The notes: generated by a model not told the origin, from the sequence alone. Shown: positions 8,961-17,199, numbered from the stretch's first letter. The stretch: 64,000 nt of DNA from Mariprofundus ferrooxydans PV-1 (GCF_000153765.1 NZ_DS022295.1:1-64000), one strand, 5' to 3'. Numbers and translations are program-made.

Positions 8961-9722
8961 GTGTCACTACCAAGAATATCTGTTATTACAGCCGTTTATA
9001 ATGCAAAGGATACAATCAGCGATTCGCTCGATTCCGTGATGGCCCAGACCGGGGTGGATATCGAACTAATTATTGTGAATGGCGCCTCCGATGACGGGAC
9101 AAGCGAGCTGCTCGAGTCCAGGAGAGGGGACTTTTCTGTTTACCTGAACGAGCCGGATAACGGGATTTATGATGCCCTGAACAAAGGCGTGTCACGCGCC
9201 AGTGGCGATGTGGTCGGTTTTCTCCATGCCGATGATGTCTATGCCTCAACACAGGTGCTTGCGCGCATTGCAGCCGCCTTTGCAGATCCCTCAGTGGATG
9301 CCGTATATGGTGATCTGACCTACATCGGCAGAAACAGTGAGAAGGTCATTCGTTACTGGCAGGCAGGTGACTTTTCGGAGAGGCAGCTTATGCATGGGTG
9401 GATGCCTCCACATCCCACTTTTTATGTGCGGCGGGAGGTGTATGAGCGATTCGGTACATTTGATACATCATTCCGGATTGCTGCCGACTATGACTGCATG
9501 TTGCGCTTCCTCGGTCAGGCGAAAATTAAATGTGCATATATTCCGGATGTGCTGGTAAAAATGCGGGTGGGTGGGGCCAGCAATCGCTCCCTGAGTAATA
9601 TTATCAGAAAAACAGCGGAGGATTACCGGGCTCTCAAAGGCAACGGAGTCGGAGGGGTGAAGGCATTACTGTGGAAAAACTTAAGTAAATTGCCGCAATT
9701 TATCAAACGCGATGGTGCTTAG
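8961..9722 (+). CDS. family 2 glycosyltransferase, WcaA-like
   Basis: A 253-residue GT-A enzyme: ISVITAVYNAKDTI at the N-terminus, EPDNGIYDALNKG near residue 65, the metal-binding LHADD near 89, and AADYDCMLRFL near 176. These motifs match the WcaA-type GT2 enzymes of exopolysaccharide loci. Start GTG 8961 lies 12 bases after the DUF5989 gene. It appears to be the last gene of the first transcription unit, because a 240-base gap with promoter-like signals follows. Confidence 0.87.
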   Translation: MSLPRISVITAVYNAKDTISDSLDSVMAQTGVDIELIIVNGASDDGTSELLESRRGDFSVYLNEPDNGIYDALNKGVSRASGDVVGFLHADDVYASTQVLARIAAAFADPSVDAVYGDLTYIGRNSEKVIRYWQAGDFSERQLMHGWMPPHPTFYVRREVYERFGTFDTSFRIAADYDCMLRFLGQAKIKCAYIPDVLVKMRVGGASNRSLSNIIRKTAEDYRALKGNGVGGVKALLWKNLSKLPQFIKRDGA

Positions 9723-9920
9723 TCTCCAGAATATGTATGAAGACAGGCACCGGGAATTGGTGCAATCAGACGCTGATGCTAGAGTAGCGGTTTGTGTGAT
9801 GTGGCGATAGCTTTGATGAAGGTGTTTGTGACTACATCACTATCCATGCAAAAGGGTACAAGTCGGCAGGCTGCGGCAGGCAGCAGGCGGGAAAAACAGA
9901 GTTTATCAGTTATTACCGGC

Positions 9921-9947
9921 ATATTGTCGTCTATAATACGGCAATAT
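9921..9947 (+). promoter_or_regulatory. promoter -10 with overlapping operator-like inverted repeat before gmd
   Basis: A consensus TATAAT lies at 9932-9937, 27 bases before the gmd start. It is centred within an inverted repeat: ATATTGTCG at 9921-9929 pairs with CGGCAATAT at 9939-9947 (8 of 9 positions). A repressor bound there would block the -10 element. The -35 region is weak (GTTATT at 9909-9914). The remainder of 9723-9920 holds nothing recognisable beyond GC-rich GGCAGG-type short repeats near 9870-9890. Confidence 0.5.
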
Positions 9948-9964
9948 CTGAGAGGGGTTTACCT

Positions 9965-11089
9965 TTGAAAAAAGCATTGATTACCGGGGTGACCGGACAG
10001 GATGGATCGTATCTTGCGGAGCTTTTGCTGAGCAAAGGTTACGAGGTGCATGGCATTAAACGGCGCGCTTCTTCATTCAATACGCAGCGCGTGGATCATA
10101 TTTATCAGGATCCGCATGTGGAGCACAAGCATTTCGTGTTGCACTACGGTGATCTCTCCGACTCATCGAATCTGACGCGCATCCTGCAGGAGGTGCAGCC
10201 GGATGAAGTGTATAATCTGGGGGCGCAGTCGCATGTGGCAGTGAGTTTCGAGTCTCCCGAATATACCGCCGATGTTGATGGTCTGGGTACGCTGCGACTG
10301 CTTGAGGCGATTCGTCTGCTGGGCATGGAGAAAAAGGTGCGCTTCTATCAGGCTTCCACCTCCGAGTTGTTCGGCGAGGTGCAGGAGATTCCGCAGAAAG
10401 AGACCACACCGTTTTATCCGCGCTCACCTTATGCCGTGGCCAAGATGTATGCCTACTGGATCGTGGTAAACTACCGCGAGTCTTACGGCATGTATGCCTG
10501 CAACGGTATCCTTTTCAATCACGAGTCTCCAAGGCGTGGTGAAACCTTCGTAACCCGCAAAATTACGCGCGGCCTCTCCAATGTTGCTCAGGGGCTTGAG
10601 AACTGCTTGTACATGGGCAATATGGATGCGCTGCGCGACTGGGGTCATGCCAGGGATTATGTGCGCATGCAGTGGATGATGTTGCAGCAGGCTCAGCCGG
10701 AAGATTTTGTCATTGCTACGGGTGTGCAGTATTCGGTCAGGCAGTTTATTGAATGGTCGGCGGCTGAGCTGGGCATTACGCTGCGTTTTGAGGGGCAGGG
10801 CGTGGATGAAGTGGGCATTGTGGCCGCACTCGATTCATCCCTTGTCACCAGTCATCCCGCACTATCTGTAGGTGATCGTATTGTGGCTGTTGATCCGCGT
10901 TATTTTCGTCCGTGTGAAGTGGAAACACTGCTCGGTGATCCGACGAAAGCCAAAGAAAAACTGGGCTGGACACCGGAGACTACCGTACAGCAGATGTGTG
11001 CAGAAATGGTCAGAGTGGATCTGAAAGAAGCCAAACGCCATGCCTTGTTAAAAGAATATGGTTATGAAGTACCTGTGGCAATCGAGTAG
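9965..11089 (+). CDS. gmd: GDP-mannose 4,6-dehydratase
   Basis: A 374-residue extended short-chain dehydrogenase: NADP-binding [15 protein letters not shown] at the N-terminus, the catalytic YxxxK in YAVAK near residue 157, and the family signature [17 protein letters not shown] near 316. It converts GDP-D-mannose to GDP-4-keto-6-deoxymannose, the first step to GDP-L-fucose. Start TTG 9965 has GAGAGGGG upstream. fcl, the next pathway enzyme, follows after an inserted four-helix-bundle gene. The loop before DPRYFRP is about three residues longer than in the E. coli enzyme. Confidence 0.96.
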   Translation: MKKALITGVTGQDGSYLAELLLSKGYEVHGIKRRASSFNTQRVDHIYQDPHVEHKHFVLHYGDLSDSSNLTRILQEVQPDEVYNLGAQSHVAVSFESPEYTADVDGLGTLRLLEAIRLLGMEKKVRFYQASTSELFGEVQEIPQKETTPFYPRSPYAVAKMYAYWIVVNYRESYGMYACNGILFNHESPRRGETFVTRKITRGLSNVAQGLENCLYMGNMDALRDWGHARDYVRMQWMMLQQAQPEDFVIATGVQYSVRQFIEWSAAELGITLRFEGQGVDEVGIVAALDSSLVTSHPALSVGDRIVAVDPRYFRPCEVETLLGDPTKAKEKLGWTPETTVQQMCAEMVRVDLKEAKRHALLKEYGYEVPVAIE

Positions 11090-11097
11090 GGAAAGGC

Positions 11098-11262
11098 AGT
11101 GATGGGTGACTTGTAATGAGTGATTGGTTTAAAGGCAGTGATTTGGGGTTGGTGACTTGTGATGAGTATGAAAAGGCAGTGCGCAGTTACATGTCACTAG
11201 TCACTAGTTTCAAGTCACTAATCACCAGTTACTAGTCACAAATCAGCAATTACAAGTTACGG
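11098..11262 (+). repeat. two head-to-head arrays of degenerate 7-bp repeats
   Basis: From 11098 to about 11170 the sequence reads in 7-base steps as xGTGAYx units (for example AGTGATG, GGTGACT, TGTAATG, AGTGATT). From 11186 to 11262 it reads in 7-base steps in the opposite orientation (GTCACTA twice, GTTTCAA, GTCACTA, ATCACCA, GTTACTA, GTCACAA). The halves form an imperfect inverted repeat: 11106-11117 pairs with 11249-11260 at 11 of 12 positions. AAAGGCAGTG occurs three times, at 11092, 11131 and 11172. The arrays lie directly before the four-helix-bundle gene. Confidence 0.85.
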
Positions 11263-11268
11263 TTTATC

Positions 11269-11634
11269 ATGAAATCGCACAAGGATCTGGACGTTTGGCA
11301 AAAGGCGCTCGACCTTTCAGTGGAAGTGTACCGGTTAACCGGATCATTCCCTAAAGATGAGGTCTATGCGATGACAAGTCAGATGCGCAGAGCTGCTGTA
11401 TCTATTGCCAGCAATATAGCGGAAGGTGCGGCACGCAGAACGGATAAGGATTTTATTCACTTTTTGCACACGGCACTAGGATCGGCAAGTGAGCTTGATA
11501 CGCAAATTGAGATTGTGGCCAGAGTTGGTCTTGCAGATAAGGAAAAAATACAGGTGTTACAGAGTGAAGTCGGGGTTATATCAAAAATGTTATGCGGATT
11601 AATTCGTTCGGTGGAGAACAAGAAACATGACTAA
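11269..11634 (+). CDS. four-helix-bundle protein (S23 / 23S rRNA intervening-sequence-protein family)
   Basis: A 121-residue all-helical protein with the family pattern: KDLDVWQKALDLSVEVY near the N-terminus, QMRRAAVSIASNIAEGAAR in the middle, and LGSASELDTQIEIA-like helix near residue 70. Members were first seen encoded inside 23S rRNA intervening sequences but are widely scattered between unrelated genes; their function is not established. Here it interrupts the gmd-fcl pathway pair and is bracketed by 7-bp repeats on both sides, suggesting it arrived as a unit with them. Its last bases overlap the start of fcl. Confidence 0.9.
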   Translation: MKSHKDLDVWQKALDLSVEVYRLTGSFPKDEVYAMTSQMRRAAVSIASNIAEGAARRTDKDFIHFLHTALGSASELDTQIEIVARVGLADKEKIQVLQSEVGVISKMLCGLIRSVENKKHD

Positions 11635-11663
11635 TCACAAATCACCAGTCACCAGTCACGGCA
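11627..11663 (+). repeat. 7-bp repeat array forming the 5' end of fcl
   Basis: The same 7-base repeat reappears after the four-helix-bundle gene: AATCACA, AATCACC, AGTCACC, AGTCACG in register. It overlaps the stop codon of that gene and also encodes the first dozen residues of the fcl reading frame (MTNHKSPVTSHG). The unit orientation is the same as in the 11186-11262 array. Confidence 0.8.
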
Positions 11664-12742
11664 GCGGCTTGCCGCCTACGGCGAAAGTCTATGTCGCCGG
11701 CCACCGCGGTCTGGTCGGTTCGGCCATTGTGCGCAAGTTGCTTGCTGCAGGCCATAGTCCTGAGTCCTTGGTCCTGAGAACTTCAAGCGAGCTGGATCTG
11801 CGCAATCAGGCTGCCGTGGATGCATTTTTTGCACTGGAGAGGCCGGAGTATGTTTTTCTTGCCGCAGCGAAGGTGGGCGGCATCTATGCCAATGATACTT
11901 ATCCGGCTGATTTTATCCGCGATAACCTGCAGATTCAGACCAATGTTATCGATGCAGCATATAGCAATGGTGTAAAGCGACTGCTGTTTCTCGGCTCATC
12001 CTGTATTTATCCGAAGCTGGCACCTCAGCCGATGCCTGAGAGCTGTCTGTTAACAGGTGAGCTGGAGCCGACCAATGAGTGGTATGCTATTGCCAAGATT
12101 GCCGGCATCAAAATGTGTCAGGCCTATCACAAGCAGTACGGGTTTGATGCGATTTCGGCCATGCCGACCAATCTCTATGGCCCGAATGATAACTTCGACC
12201 TGGAAAAGTCACATGTCTTGCCAGCCTTGATTCGCAAGTTTCACCTGGCAAAACTGGCGCAGGCCGGTGATATTGATGCCATTGCTGCAGATGAAGCCCG
12301 CTATGGCTATATACCTGAAGATATTCTTTCAAGCCTTGGCGTGGTCCGAGAAGCGGATAGCATCTCCCATTTCACGTCTAACGTATCACGCTCCCCAACA
12401 GTGCAACTGTGGGGTTCAGGATCCCCGTACCGGGAATTTCTTCATGTTGATGACATGGCAGCATCCTGCCTGTTCCTGATGGGGCTCGATGTCTCACATC
12501 TTGAGTCTCACCCATCACGGCTGTTCAACGTTGGTGTAGGTTCTGACCTCAGGATTCGTGATGTTGCTGAACTGATCCAACGTATTGTCGGCTATAATGG
12601 CGAGGTGATCTGGGATGCGTCCAAGCCGGATGGCACGCCGCGCAAGCTGATGGATGTGAAACGTTTGAATGGCATGGGCTGGAAAGCGGAAATCCCGCTG
12701 GAAGAGGGCATCAGATCGGTTTACGCTCATTATTGCAGCTAA
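11627..12742 (+). CDS. fcl: GDP-L-fucose synthase
   Basis: A 371-residue epimerase/reductase. VAGHRGLVGSAIVR is the NADP-binding loop, GSSCIYPK carries the catalytic Ser region, YAIAK the Tyr-Lys pair, and DASKPDGTPRKL the C-terminal signature. It converts GDP-4-keto-6-deoxymannose to GDP-L-fucose. Compared with E. coli Fcl (321 residues) it has ~16 extra N-terminal residues encoded by 7-bp repeats and an insertion around residues 205-262. The ATG at 11627 is chosen; TTG at 11669 would remove the repeat-encoded part and cannot be excluded. Confidence 0.93.
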   Translation: MTNHKSPVTSHGSGLPPTAKVYVAGHRGLVGSAIVRKLLAAGHSPESLVLRTSSELDLRNQAAVDAFFALERPEYVFLAAAKVGGIYANDTYPADFIRDNLQIQTNVIDAAYSNGVKRLLFLGSSCIYPKLAPQPMPESCLLTGELEPTNEWYAIAKIAGIKMCQAYHKQYGFDAISAMPTNLYGPNDNFDLEKSHVLPALIRKFHLAKLAQAGDIDAIAADEARYGYIPEDILSSLGVVREADSISHFTSNVSRSPTVQLWGSGSPYREFLHVDDMAASCLFLMGLDVSHLESHPSRLFNVGVGSDLRIRDVAELIQRIVGYNGEVIWDASKPDGTPRKLMDVKRLNGMGWKAEIPLEEGIRSVYAHYCS

Positions 12743-12779
12743 AACCGATCCACTGATTGATTCACCATAAGGGGTTACG

Positions 12780-14447
12780 ATGACGAGCGCGAGCCAAATA
12801 GCCACCACCTTTCTGCTGCCGCTGGTGTCATCCGTATTCCTGACACTGTTGGTGATGCCTGCAGTGGTTCGCCTGGCAGAGCGCGTAGGCGCTGTTGATC
12901 ACCCGGATGAGCGCAAGGTGCATGTGAATGTTGTTCCGCGCATGGGTGGCCTCGCATTTCTTGTTTCTCTTCTGTTGATTCCATTCACTATGCTGGATGT
13001 TTCAACGACGACGCAGGGATTTCTTCTCGGTTTGTTCATTATCGGTTTCACGGGCATGGCTGACGATATCTTTCAGATATCCCCCAGACTGAAATTTTTG
13101 GGAATCATAGCCGGCTGTGGCATGTTTTTGGTGATGAGTGGTACGGCAATTACAGATCTGGGAAATCTGTTCGGCAGCGGTCACATTGAAACAGGCTGGT
13201 TTGCCATACCGTTGACGCTGATTGCCATGGTGGGTTTTGTGAATGCGCTTAATCTGTCGGATGGCCTTGACGGGCTGGCCGCCGGAATTACGCTGATTGC
13301 CAGTTTTTTTCTCGGTAGCTTTGCCTTGATCATCGGCGATGATGAGAGCCTGATGATTGATGTCGTTTTGTTCGGCTCCATGGTCGGGTTTCTCTATTTT
13401 AATTCACATCCGGCCCGCATCTTTATGGGTGACACTGGCAGCCTGATTCTGGGTTATGTGCTGGCCTGCCTCTCCCTGATGCTACTGCAATCCGGAAGAG
13501 GCGAAGTGATATCGCCGATCAGTATGGGTATTCTGCTGGGGCTGCCGCTGTCGGATACCATTTATGTTATGGTAAGACGTATTCTGCGGGGAACAAGCCC
13601 GTTTCTGCCCGATAAAACACATTTTCACCATCGCCTGATAGATCTCGGATTACCTCATCCCGGCGTGGTCGGGGTATTCTACGGGTTGATCTATATCTAT
13701 GGCTGTATGGCGGTTCTCTTTGCAGGCACTGCCGAGTGGTTGCAGTCTTTGGTGCTTGCGGGCTTGATTGCGACCACCTATCTGGTTCTGATGAACCTGG
13801 AACGATTCGGATTCTCTCTTTCGCTTAATGCTGATCTGGAAGATTCAGATAGTTCCGGCAAGCAGGAAACTTCTTTTTACTACATGATGACCCGCACCCT
13901 GGGCGCCTCGATACCTCTGATGACGTGGGTGATGCCGCTCATACTGCTTCCACCGGTACTCTCGTTGAGCATTTTGGCTGGAAATAATCTGTTCATGATA
14001 ACCGTCATGGTTCTGGCCGTGCTTCTCTATCCGTGGCGTGAGGGAGGGCGTGACAGTGCGTGGTCGTTAGGGCTGCTTTATCTGCTGGTTTTCGCCATTA
14101 TCTTTGAAATAAACAGATCCGAATACGCATGGGTTCACTACTACATGTATGTCATGACAGCGCTGCTGTTTTGCTGGGTGGTGCTCAAGCTCTGGTTCAA
14201 AAGGCATGCGCGTATCTTTTTGACGTCAGGCTTCGAAATTTTATTGCTGCTTTTTTCGTGGCTGACGCCGTGGATCACCGGCCGATTTAATCTGTTGTCG
14301 GCCGATATCCAGGCAATATTTTATCTGGTATGTGTCGAGGCCGTGGTATTCCTGTTGGCAACCAAAGTTGTGCTGCGACGCCAGCCGAGGCGGAACAGGC
14401 AGTTGCTCTTCTCTCTGTTACTACTGGCGGGATTAACACTCTTGTGA
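12780..14447 (+). CDS. WecA-like polyprenyl-phosphate sugar-1-phosphate transferase with extra membrane domain
   Basis: A 555-residue integral membrane protein. The first ~330 residues match the MraY/WecA family: HPDERKVHVNVVPRMGG, the ADDIFQ aspartates, NLSDGLDGLAAG, FMGDTGSL and the HFHHRL motif. It would transfer GlcNAc-1-P or a related sugar-1-P from UDP to undecaprenyl phosphate, starting the repeat unit. About 200 further C-terminal residues add several hydrophobic helices (roughly 370-555) not present in E. coli WecA. It begins 37 bases after fcl. The 3' end overlaps by 15 bases the 3' end of the opposite-strand gene. Confidence 0.88.
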   Translation: MTSASQIATTFLLPLVSSVFLTLLVMPAVVRLAERVGAVDHPDERKVHVNVVPRMGGLAFLVSLLLIPFTMLDVSTTTQGFLLGLFIIGFTGMADDIFQISPRLKFLGIIAGCGMFLVMSGTAITDLGNLFGSGHIETGWFAIPLTLIAMVGFVNALNLSDGLDGLAAGITLIASFFLGSFALIIGDDESLMIDVVLFGSMVGFLYFNSHPARIFMGDTGSLILGYVLACLSLMLLQSGRGEVISPISMGILLGLPLSDTIYVMVRRILRGTSPFLPDKTHFHHRLIDLGLPHPGVVGVFYGLIYIYGCMAVLFAGTAEWLQSLVLAGLIATTYLVLMNLERFGFSLSLNADLEDSDSSGKQETSFYYMMTRTLGASIPLMTWVMPLILLPPVLSLSILAGNNLFMITVMVLAVLLYPWREGGRDSAWSLGLLYLLVFAIIFEINRSEYAWVHYYMYVMTALLFCWVVLKLWFKRHARIFLTSGFEILLLLFSWLTPWITGRFNLLSADIQAIFYLVCVEAVVFLLATKVVLRRQPRRNRQLLFSLLLLAGLTLL

Positions 14448-15155
14448 TTGAAGTTTCGGAAATGAATCTTGTTCACGGATGATGGCCAGTGGACCCTTGT
14501 TTTTCCAGAATTTATACAGCGGTCCGATAAATGCACCGGCCATCAGAAACCAGATGAAATCTTCCAGAGGCACATAGATGACAACGTGCCCGGAAAGATA
14601 ATTCATCGACCATGTCGCCTTGATCCAGCCGGGCGTCAGAAGCTCAGGGATACCAAAGAATACAAAAGCGAGTGCACCAGCGAAGATGCTACTAAACAGC
14701 GCGTTGATCAGCAGGTCTCTTCTGAAGGCCAGCATGAGAAAGCTGCAGGTTCCGAAGGCCAGAATAGTGGCAGTGAATGAATCCAGATCGAAGAGAATTG
14801 CACTTCCGAAAAAGAAACTGCAAATGAGTAAGGCAATATATCTGAATTTAAACGGCCACTTCAGTGGATGCTGTCTGTCCTCGTAAGCGGTTTTGAAGCA
14901 TATCTCATAACATACGGCGGCCGAGCCTGAGAAAAAGAAGCCGAACAGGAAGTCTTCGATACCGACGGGCGTTCCGGTAACCGTAACAGGGTTCCACCAG
15001 TCGCTGATGTAAATAAATTCAGAAAGTACGCCACCGATGCCAAACAGGGCGGATAGTTTCAGCATAGTTTGTCTTAAATCAGCGCGACTGACAAAAAAGA
15101 AGAGCCAGAAGGGAGCCAGGGCCAGACATGCATAGAGATAGCTGTATGTATACAT
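14433..15155 (-). CDS. lycopene-cyclase-domain membrane protein
   Basis: A 240-residue protein with about seven hydrophobic helices. It contains two copies of the acidic motif of heterodimeric-type (CrtYc/CrtYd) lycopene cyclases: GIEDFLFGF at residues 65-73 and VPLEDFIWF at 195-203. In those enzymes each half supplies a PxE(E/D) motif. No phytoene synthase or desaturase gene is visible nearby, so the substrate may be another polyprenoid; that is inference. It converges on the WecA-like gene with a 15-base overlap. No strong ribosome binding site precedes ATG 15155. Confidence 0.72.
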   Translation of the reverse strand: MYTYSYLYACLALAPFWLFFFVSRADLRQTMLKLSALFGIGGVLSEFIYISDWWNPVTVTGTPVGIEDFLFGFFFSGSAAVCYEICFKTAYEDRQHPLKWPFKFRYIALLICSFFFGSAILFDLDSFTATILAFGTCSFLMLAFRRDLLINALFSSIFAGALAFVFFGIPELLTPGWIKATWSMNYLSGHVVIYVPLEDFIWFLMAGAFIGPLYKFWKNKGPLAIIREQDSFPKLQSQEC

Positions 15156-15188
15156 AGTAGTAGCGATTATTGTTTCCTGTTGGTGTGG

Positions 15189-15216
15189 GTTATAACGTTT
15201 ATAAGGGTGACAACAA
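15189..15216 (-). promoter_or_regulatory. possible sigma70-type promoter for the lycopene-cyclase-domain gene
   Basis: On the minus strand TTGTTG (15211-15216) and TATAAC (15189-15194) are separated by 16 bases, about 35-60 bases before the gene start. The -35 element lies inside the left arm of the hairpin at 15214-15254. Confidence 0.4.
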
Positions 15217-15254
15217 TACCATGATGTCCTGATTTACATGGCATCATGGTATTG
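15214..15254. repeat. 13-bp perfect inverted repeat
   Basis: CAATACCATGATG (15214-15226) is matched by CATCATGGTATTG (15242-15254) with a 15-base spacer. There is no T tract on either side, so it is not a typical terminator. Overlap with the -35 element of the divergent promoter suggests an operator; an RNA hairpin is the alternative. Confidence 0.7.
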
Positions 15255-15761
15255 CAGTCTGGTAGAAAATCAAACATAACTTGCATATCTCCCCCCGTAT
15301 GGAAAATCGTTTATAGTCTTTGTGAAATAAAATGGCAAATTGTAGTCACTCATTTTGTCCTGCGGGCTGTGAGTTATCGTTTATAGTAAACCGGATAAGA
15401 GATTCAACGAAAATCAAATGTATGGGAAGGAATCCTGTGGCCTGCAATGAAATAGTTTCTGGCTTTTTCGGACAGGTTTCGACTATTTTAAATGCATCAG
15501 CGCCGGTATTTCTGGCTTTTTAAATTAACAGATGCTCACCCATTGGCAGGAATTTTTACCTGCCCAAACACTGGGAGCCAATTAATCTGTTGGCTGGAGG
15601 GCTAGTGCACTTTGCATTGGATGATGTCTTGGCATGCCGAATACGGAGGTGTACGACTTGCATGTTGGGGTAAACCGGCGTAAAAAGTGATCACATTGCG
15701 CAGGCGTGGTTGGGAAAATACATTTTTCCGGCGTGCCGGAATCGGGTTCGAAGGAGTCGAT
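15255..15761 (+). other. about 500 bases without a convincing gene
   Basis: The region before the thiolase gene is AT-richer than its surroundings. It contains a direct repeat TCGTTTATAGT (near 15308 and 15377), a second direct repeat TTTCTGGCTTTTT (near 15449 and 15508), and a small hairpin GGCAGG/CCTGCC near 15546-15565. An ORF of 63 codons at 15332-15523 has no recognisable family, no clear ribosome binding site and unusual composition, so it is not called. A regulatory RNA or a decayed gene is possible. Confidence 0.45.
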
Positions 15762-17087
15762 ATGAGTGCTGCAGTTCAATCCGGGAAAAAAGCGACGGGG
15801 CTGCCGCGTGACGTGGTAGTGGTGGCGGGGCTGAGAACGCCACTGGGAAAGGCTGGCGGCGCGTTCGATAAACTCGGTGCGGTGGAGCTTGGCAGCATGG
15901 CCATGCGCGAGTTGTTGGCTCGATCACCGGTTAGCAGCGATGATATTGATCAGGTGATTCTTGGCAACGTGATACAGCCGGCGGAAGCGTCCAATATCGC
16001 CCGCGTGATTGCGCTGACTGCAGGTGTGCCGCAGCAGGTGCCTGCGCATACGGTACATCGCAACTGCGCCTCGGGCATGCAGGCGATCACCGATGCGGCA
16101 GAAAAGATTCAACTCGGACGTGCCGACGTGGTGTTGGCCGGCGGTGTGGAATCGATGACGCATGCGCCGCTGCTCTTTGACGATCGCTTTCGCGCCGCCA
16201 TGGCTAAGTGGCCGCGCGCGAAAGCCTTGCCGCAGAAACTCTCCGTGCTGGCCGAGCTTGCCCGCGCACCGTGGAAACCGCGCATTGCATTGCTGGAAGG
16301 TTTGACCGATCCGACCGTCGGCATGGGCATGGGGCAGACAGCCGAGCTACTGGCACGGGAGTTCGGCGTGACAAGAGCGGAGCAGGATGCCTATGCGCTG
16401 ATGAGCCATCAGCGTGCCGCAGCCGGCTGGAGCGATGGCTGGTTTGATGATGAGGTGATGCACCTGTTTGCGCCGCCCTCCTATGCCGATGTACACCGGG
16501 ATGAAGGCATAAGAGCGGGGCAGACGTTGCAGGCGCTGGCGAAGCTCAAACCTGCATTCGACCGGCCGCTGGGTAGCGTAACAGCCGGCAATAGCTCGCA
16601 AATTACCGATGGCGCGGCGATGTTGATCCTGAGCCACCGCGAAAAAGCTGAAGCGGAAGGCTGGCCGATCATGGGTTATCTGCGTGACTGGGCCTATACC
16701 GGTTGTGATCCGGCCCGCATGGGCCTGGGGCCGGTTTTCGCCACGCACCGCTTGCTGGCATCCGGCGGTCTCAGTATGAGCGATATCACCCGCATGGAAA
16801 TCAATGAAGCCTTTGCCGTACAGGTGCTGGCCTGCCTGAAGGCGATGGAGTCTGAAGCCTTTGCCGCTGAACAGCTGGGTGGTAAACCCATTGGTGTGCC
16901 GGATATGGATCGTCTGAATGTGCACGGCGGCGCTGTTGCCATAGGTCACCCTGTCGGCGTCAGCGGTGCGCGGCTGGTGCTGACGCTGCTCGGACAGTTG
17001 CAGAAGGATACGGGCGGCGGGCTGGGTGTGGCTACGCTCTGTATCGGTGGCGGACAGGGCGGTGCCATGTTGTTAGAGGGATGCTGA
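15762..17087 (+). CDS. acetyl-CoA acyltransferase (thiolase), FadI-like
   Basis: A 441-residue thiolase. The acyl-accepting Cys102 sits in HRNCASGMQ; later come NEAFAV, the catalytic His in AIGHPVGVSGAR, and the second catalytic Cys in LCIGGGQGG. The length is longer than ~390-residue acetoacetyl-CoA thiolases and fits FadI/MFP-beta type enzymes. It cleaves 3-ketoacyl-CoA with CoA. ATG 15762 is preferred over 15687 because AAGGAG lies at the right distance. It precedes a fadJ-like gene, its usual partner. Confidence 0.93.
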   Translation: MSAAVQSGKKATGLPRDVVVVAGLRTPLGKAGGAFDKLGAVELGSMAMRELLARSPVSSDDIDQVILGNVIQPAEASNIARVIALTAGVPQQVPAHTVHRNCASGMQAITDAAEKIQLGRADVVLAGGVESMTHAPLLFDDRFRAAMAKWPRAKALPQKLSVLAELARAPWKPRIALLEGLTDPTVGMGMGQTAELLAREFGVTRAEQDAYALMSHQRAAAGWSDGWFDDEVMHLFAPPSYADVHRDEGIRAGQTLQALAKLKPAFDRPLGSVTAGNSSQITDGAAMLILSHREKAEAEGWPIMGYLRDWAYTGCDPARMGLGPVFATHRLLASGGLSMSDITRMEINEAFAVQVLACLKAMESEAFAAEQLGGKPIGVPDMDRLNVHGGAVAIGHPVGVSGARLVLTLLGQLQKDTGGGLGVATLCIGGGQGGAMLLEGC

Positions 17088-17114
17088 TTGTGGGCTCCTG
17101 CCAACAATCACGAC

Positions 17115-17144
17115 GCAGCAACAAAAGCGTGGTTTTGTCGCTGC
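17115..17144. other. hairpin between thiolase and fadJ-like genes
   Basis: GCAGCAACAAAA (17115-17126) pairs with TTTTGTCGCTGC (17133-17144), with one mismatch and a 6-base loop. It lies 28 bases after the thiolase stop. No U tract follows, so it may influence mRNA stability between the two genes. Confidence 0.5.
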
Positions 17145-17199
17145 TTACAAAGCGATCGCCTGCGGCGACAGATTTGACAGGTCGTCCGTGGCCTGCACG

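Noticed and set aside
10830-10870. Possible 7-bp repeat insertion within gmd (GTCACCA, GTCATCC)
   Set aside because: E. coli Gmd has a loop of nearly the same length at this place, so only about three residues differ; the resemblance may be chance.
12491-12519. A second 7-base-periodic segment late in fcl (TCTCACA, TCTTGAG, TCTCACC)
   Set aside because: The encoded loop has a length normal for Fcl proteins, so no insertion is needed to explain it.
15332-15523. 63-codon ORF in the large intergenic region
   Set aside because: No ribosome binding site, no known family and no coding-like composition; kept only as a note in the intergenic entry.
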